Part shown: piece after piece, positions 63,913 to 64,000 of the stretch
Layout: every line of letters begins with the position of its first letter
How positions within the stretch are numbered: position 1 is the first letter of the stretch
NCBI GenBank assembly: GCA_002087915.1
Contig: LWDP01000001.1
Location: 1-64,000 of the forward strand
Direction: 5' to 3'
Length of the DNA: 64,000 nucleotides
DNA from: Enterospora canceri
Taxonomy: Eukaryota > Microsporidia > Enterocytozoonidae
Program-made: the position numbers and the translations under genes
Notes under the pieces: model-generated
Told to the model about the DNA's origin: nothing
The model's database searches: none
The model's input: only the letters and a program-made list of their open reading frames with translations

Positions 63913-64000
63913 ATGGTTCTTCTGAGAGTACAAGATCCAAACAAGGAGTACATGATAGTTCGAGTATCAGGCGGAGAGCAGCCTGGACCAACATTCTCGC
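63913..64000 (+). CDS. Start of an unidentified gene, cut by the window end
   Basis: An ATG at 63913 with ATTTTACCCCA directly before it opens a frame that reads VLLRVQDPNKEYMIVRVSG and continues past the end. The start of NPL4 has a similar short beta-hairpin layout, but 29 residues are not enough to decide. It is divergent from PIG-A, about 29 bp apart. Confidence 0.5.
   Translation, partial: MVLLRVQDPNKEYMIVRVSGGEQPGPTFS

Overview
The window looks like nuclear DNA of a microsporidian (Fungi-related obligate intracellular parasite); I cannot name the species. The reasons are very high gene density (about one gene per kb from 7.4 kb to the end), apparently intronless genes, proteins shorter than yeast or animal homologues, divergent genes only 0-50 bp apart, a divergent histone H3, several small secreted ricin-B-like proteins, and a C-rich motif (for example TTTTGCCC or TTTACCCC) placed directly before the ATG of many genes. 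This CCC motif is a known microsporidian start-proximal signal, and I used it to choose starts. TGA, TAA and TAG all serve as normal stops.

Region 1 (1-7.4 kb) is a transposon graveyard, probably subtelomeric or otherwise repeat-rich. It holds three degraded hAT-family transposases of one CGGBP1/BED-like family (617-2370, 3175-3939, 5189-6153), a FLYWCH/MULE transposase remnant with an internal deletion (4118-4760), and two further ORFs that share the MULE remnant's C-terminal basic motif. Two exact 299-bp tandem duplications, each interrupted by a single N, are almost certainly assembly joins. From about 6.15 to 7.44 kb there is little or nothing coding.

Region 2 (7.4-64 kb) is compact, mainly housekeeping sequence on both strands. 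Translation and RNA: uS17, uS2, eL27, pelota/Dom34, CCA-adding enzyme, DIM1, KRR1, UTP23 and a DEAH helicase. Transcription and chromatin: class I HDAC, histone H3, ADA2, EAF7, TFIIS, TFIIH p44/SSL1, HSF, a homeodomain protein and topoisomerase II. Replication and mitosis: SLD5 and a BUB1/MAD3-like protein with a decayed kinase region. Ubiquitin-proteasome: UBC7-like E2, two membrane RING-H2 E3s, a HECT E3, RPN1, RPN8 and RPT1. Secretory pathway: ERO1, p24, Rab GTPase, DHHC acyltransferase, nucleotide-sugar transporter, and the GPI-anchor genes PIG-C and PIG-A. Metabolism and redox: bacterial-type CMP kinase, NAD(P)HX dehydratase, thioredoxin reductase, class-3 lipase and an SLC41/MgtE-type Mg2+ transporter. 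About fifteen ORFs are lineage-specific or unrecognised, many of them membrane proteins. Three ricin-B-like secreted proteins sit in tandem at 60.8-62.7 kb and a fourth lies at 51.3 kb.

The observations most worth a second look are an in-frame TGA in RPT1 exactly where the family has a conserved tryptophan; a shared GKxxGEKxRRKxYKQ motif linking three transposon-region ORFs; absence of the CCC start motif from all four ricin-B-like genes; the UBC7-RING-RING cluster; a short ERO1 with a C-terminal membrane anchor; start codons of divergent genes with zero spacing (pelota/NAXD); and a foldable intergenic segment at 14.35-14.47 kb.
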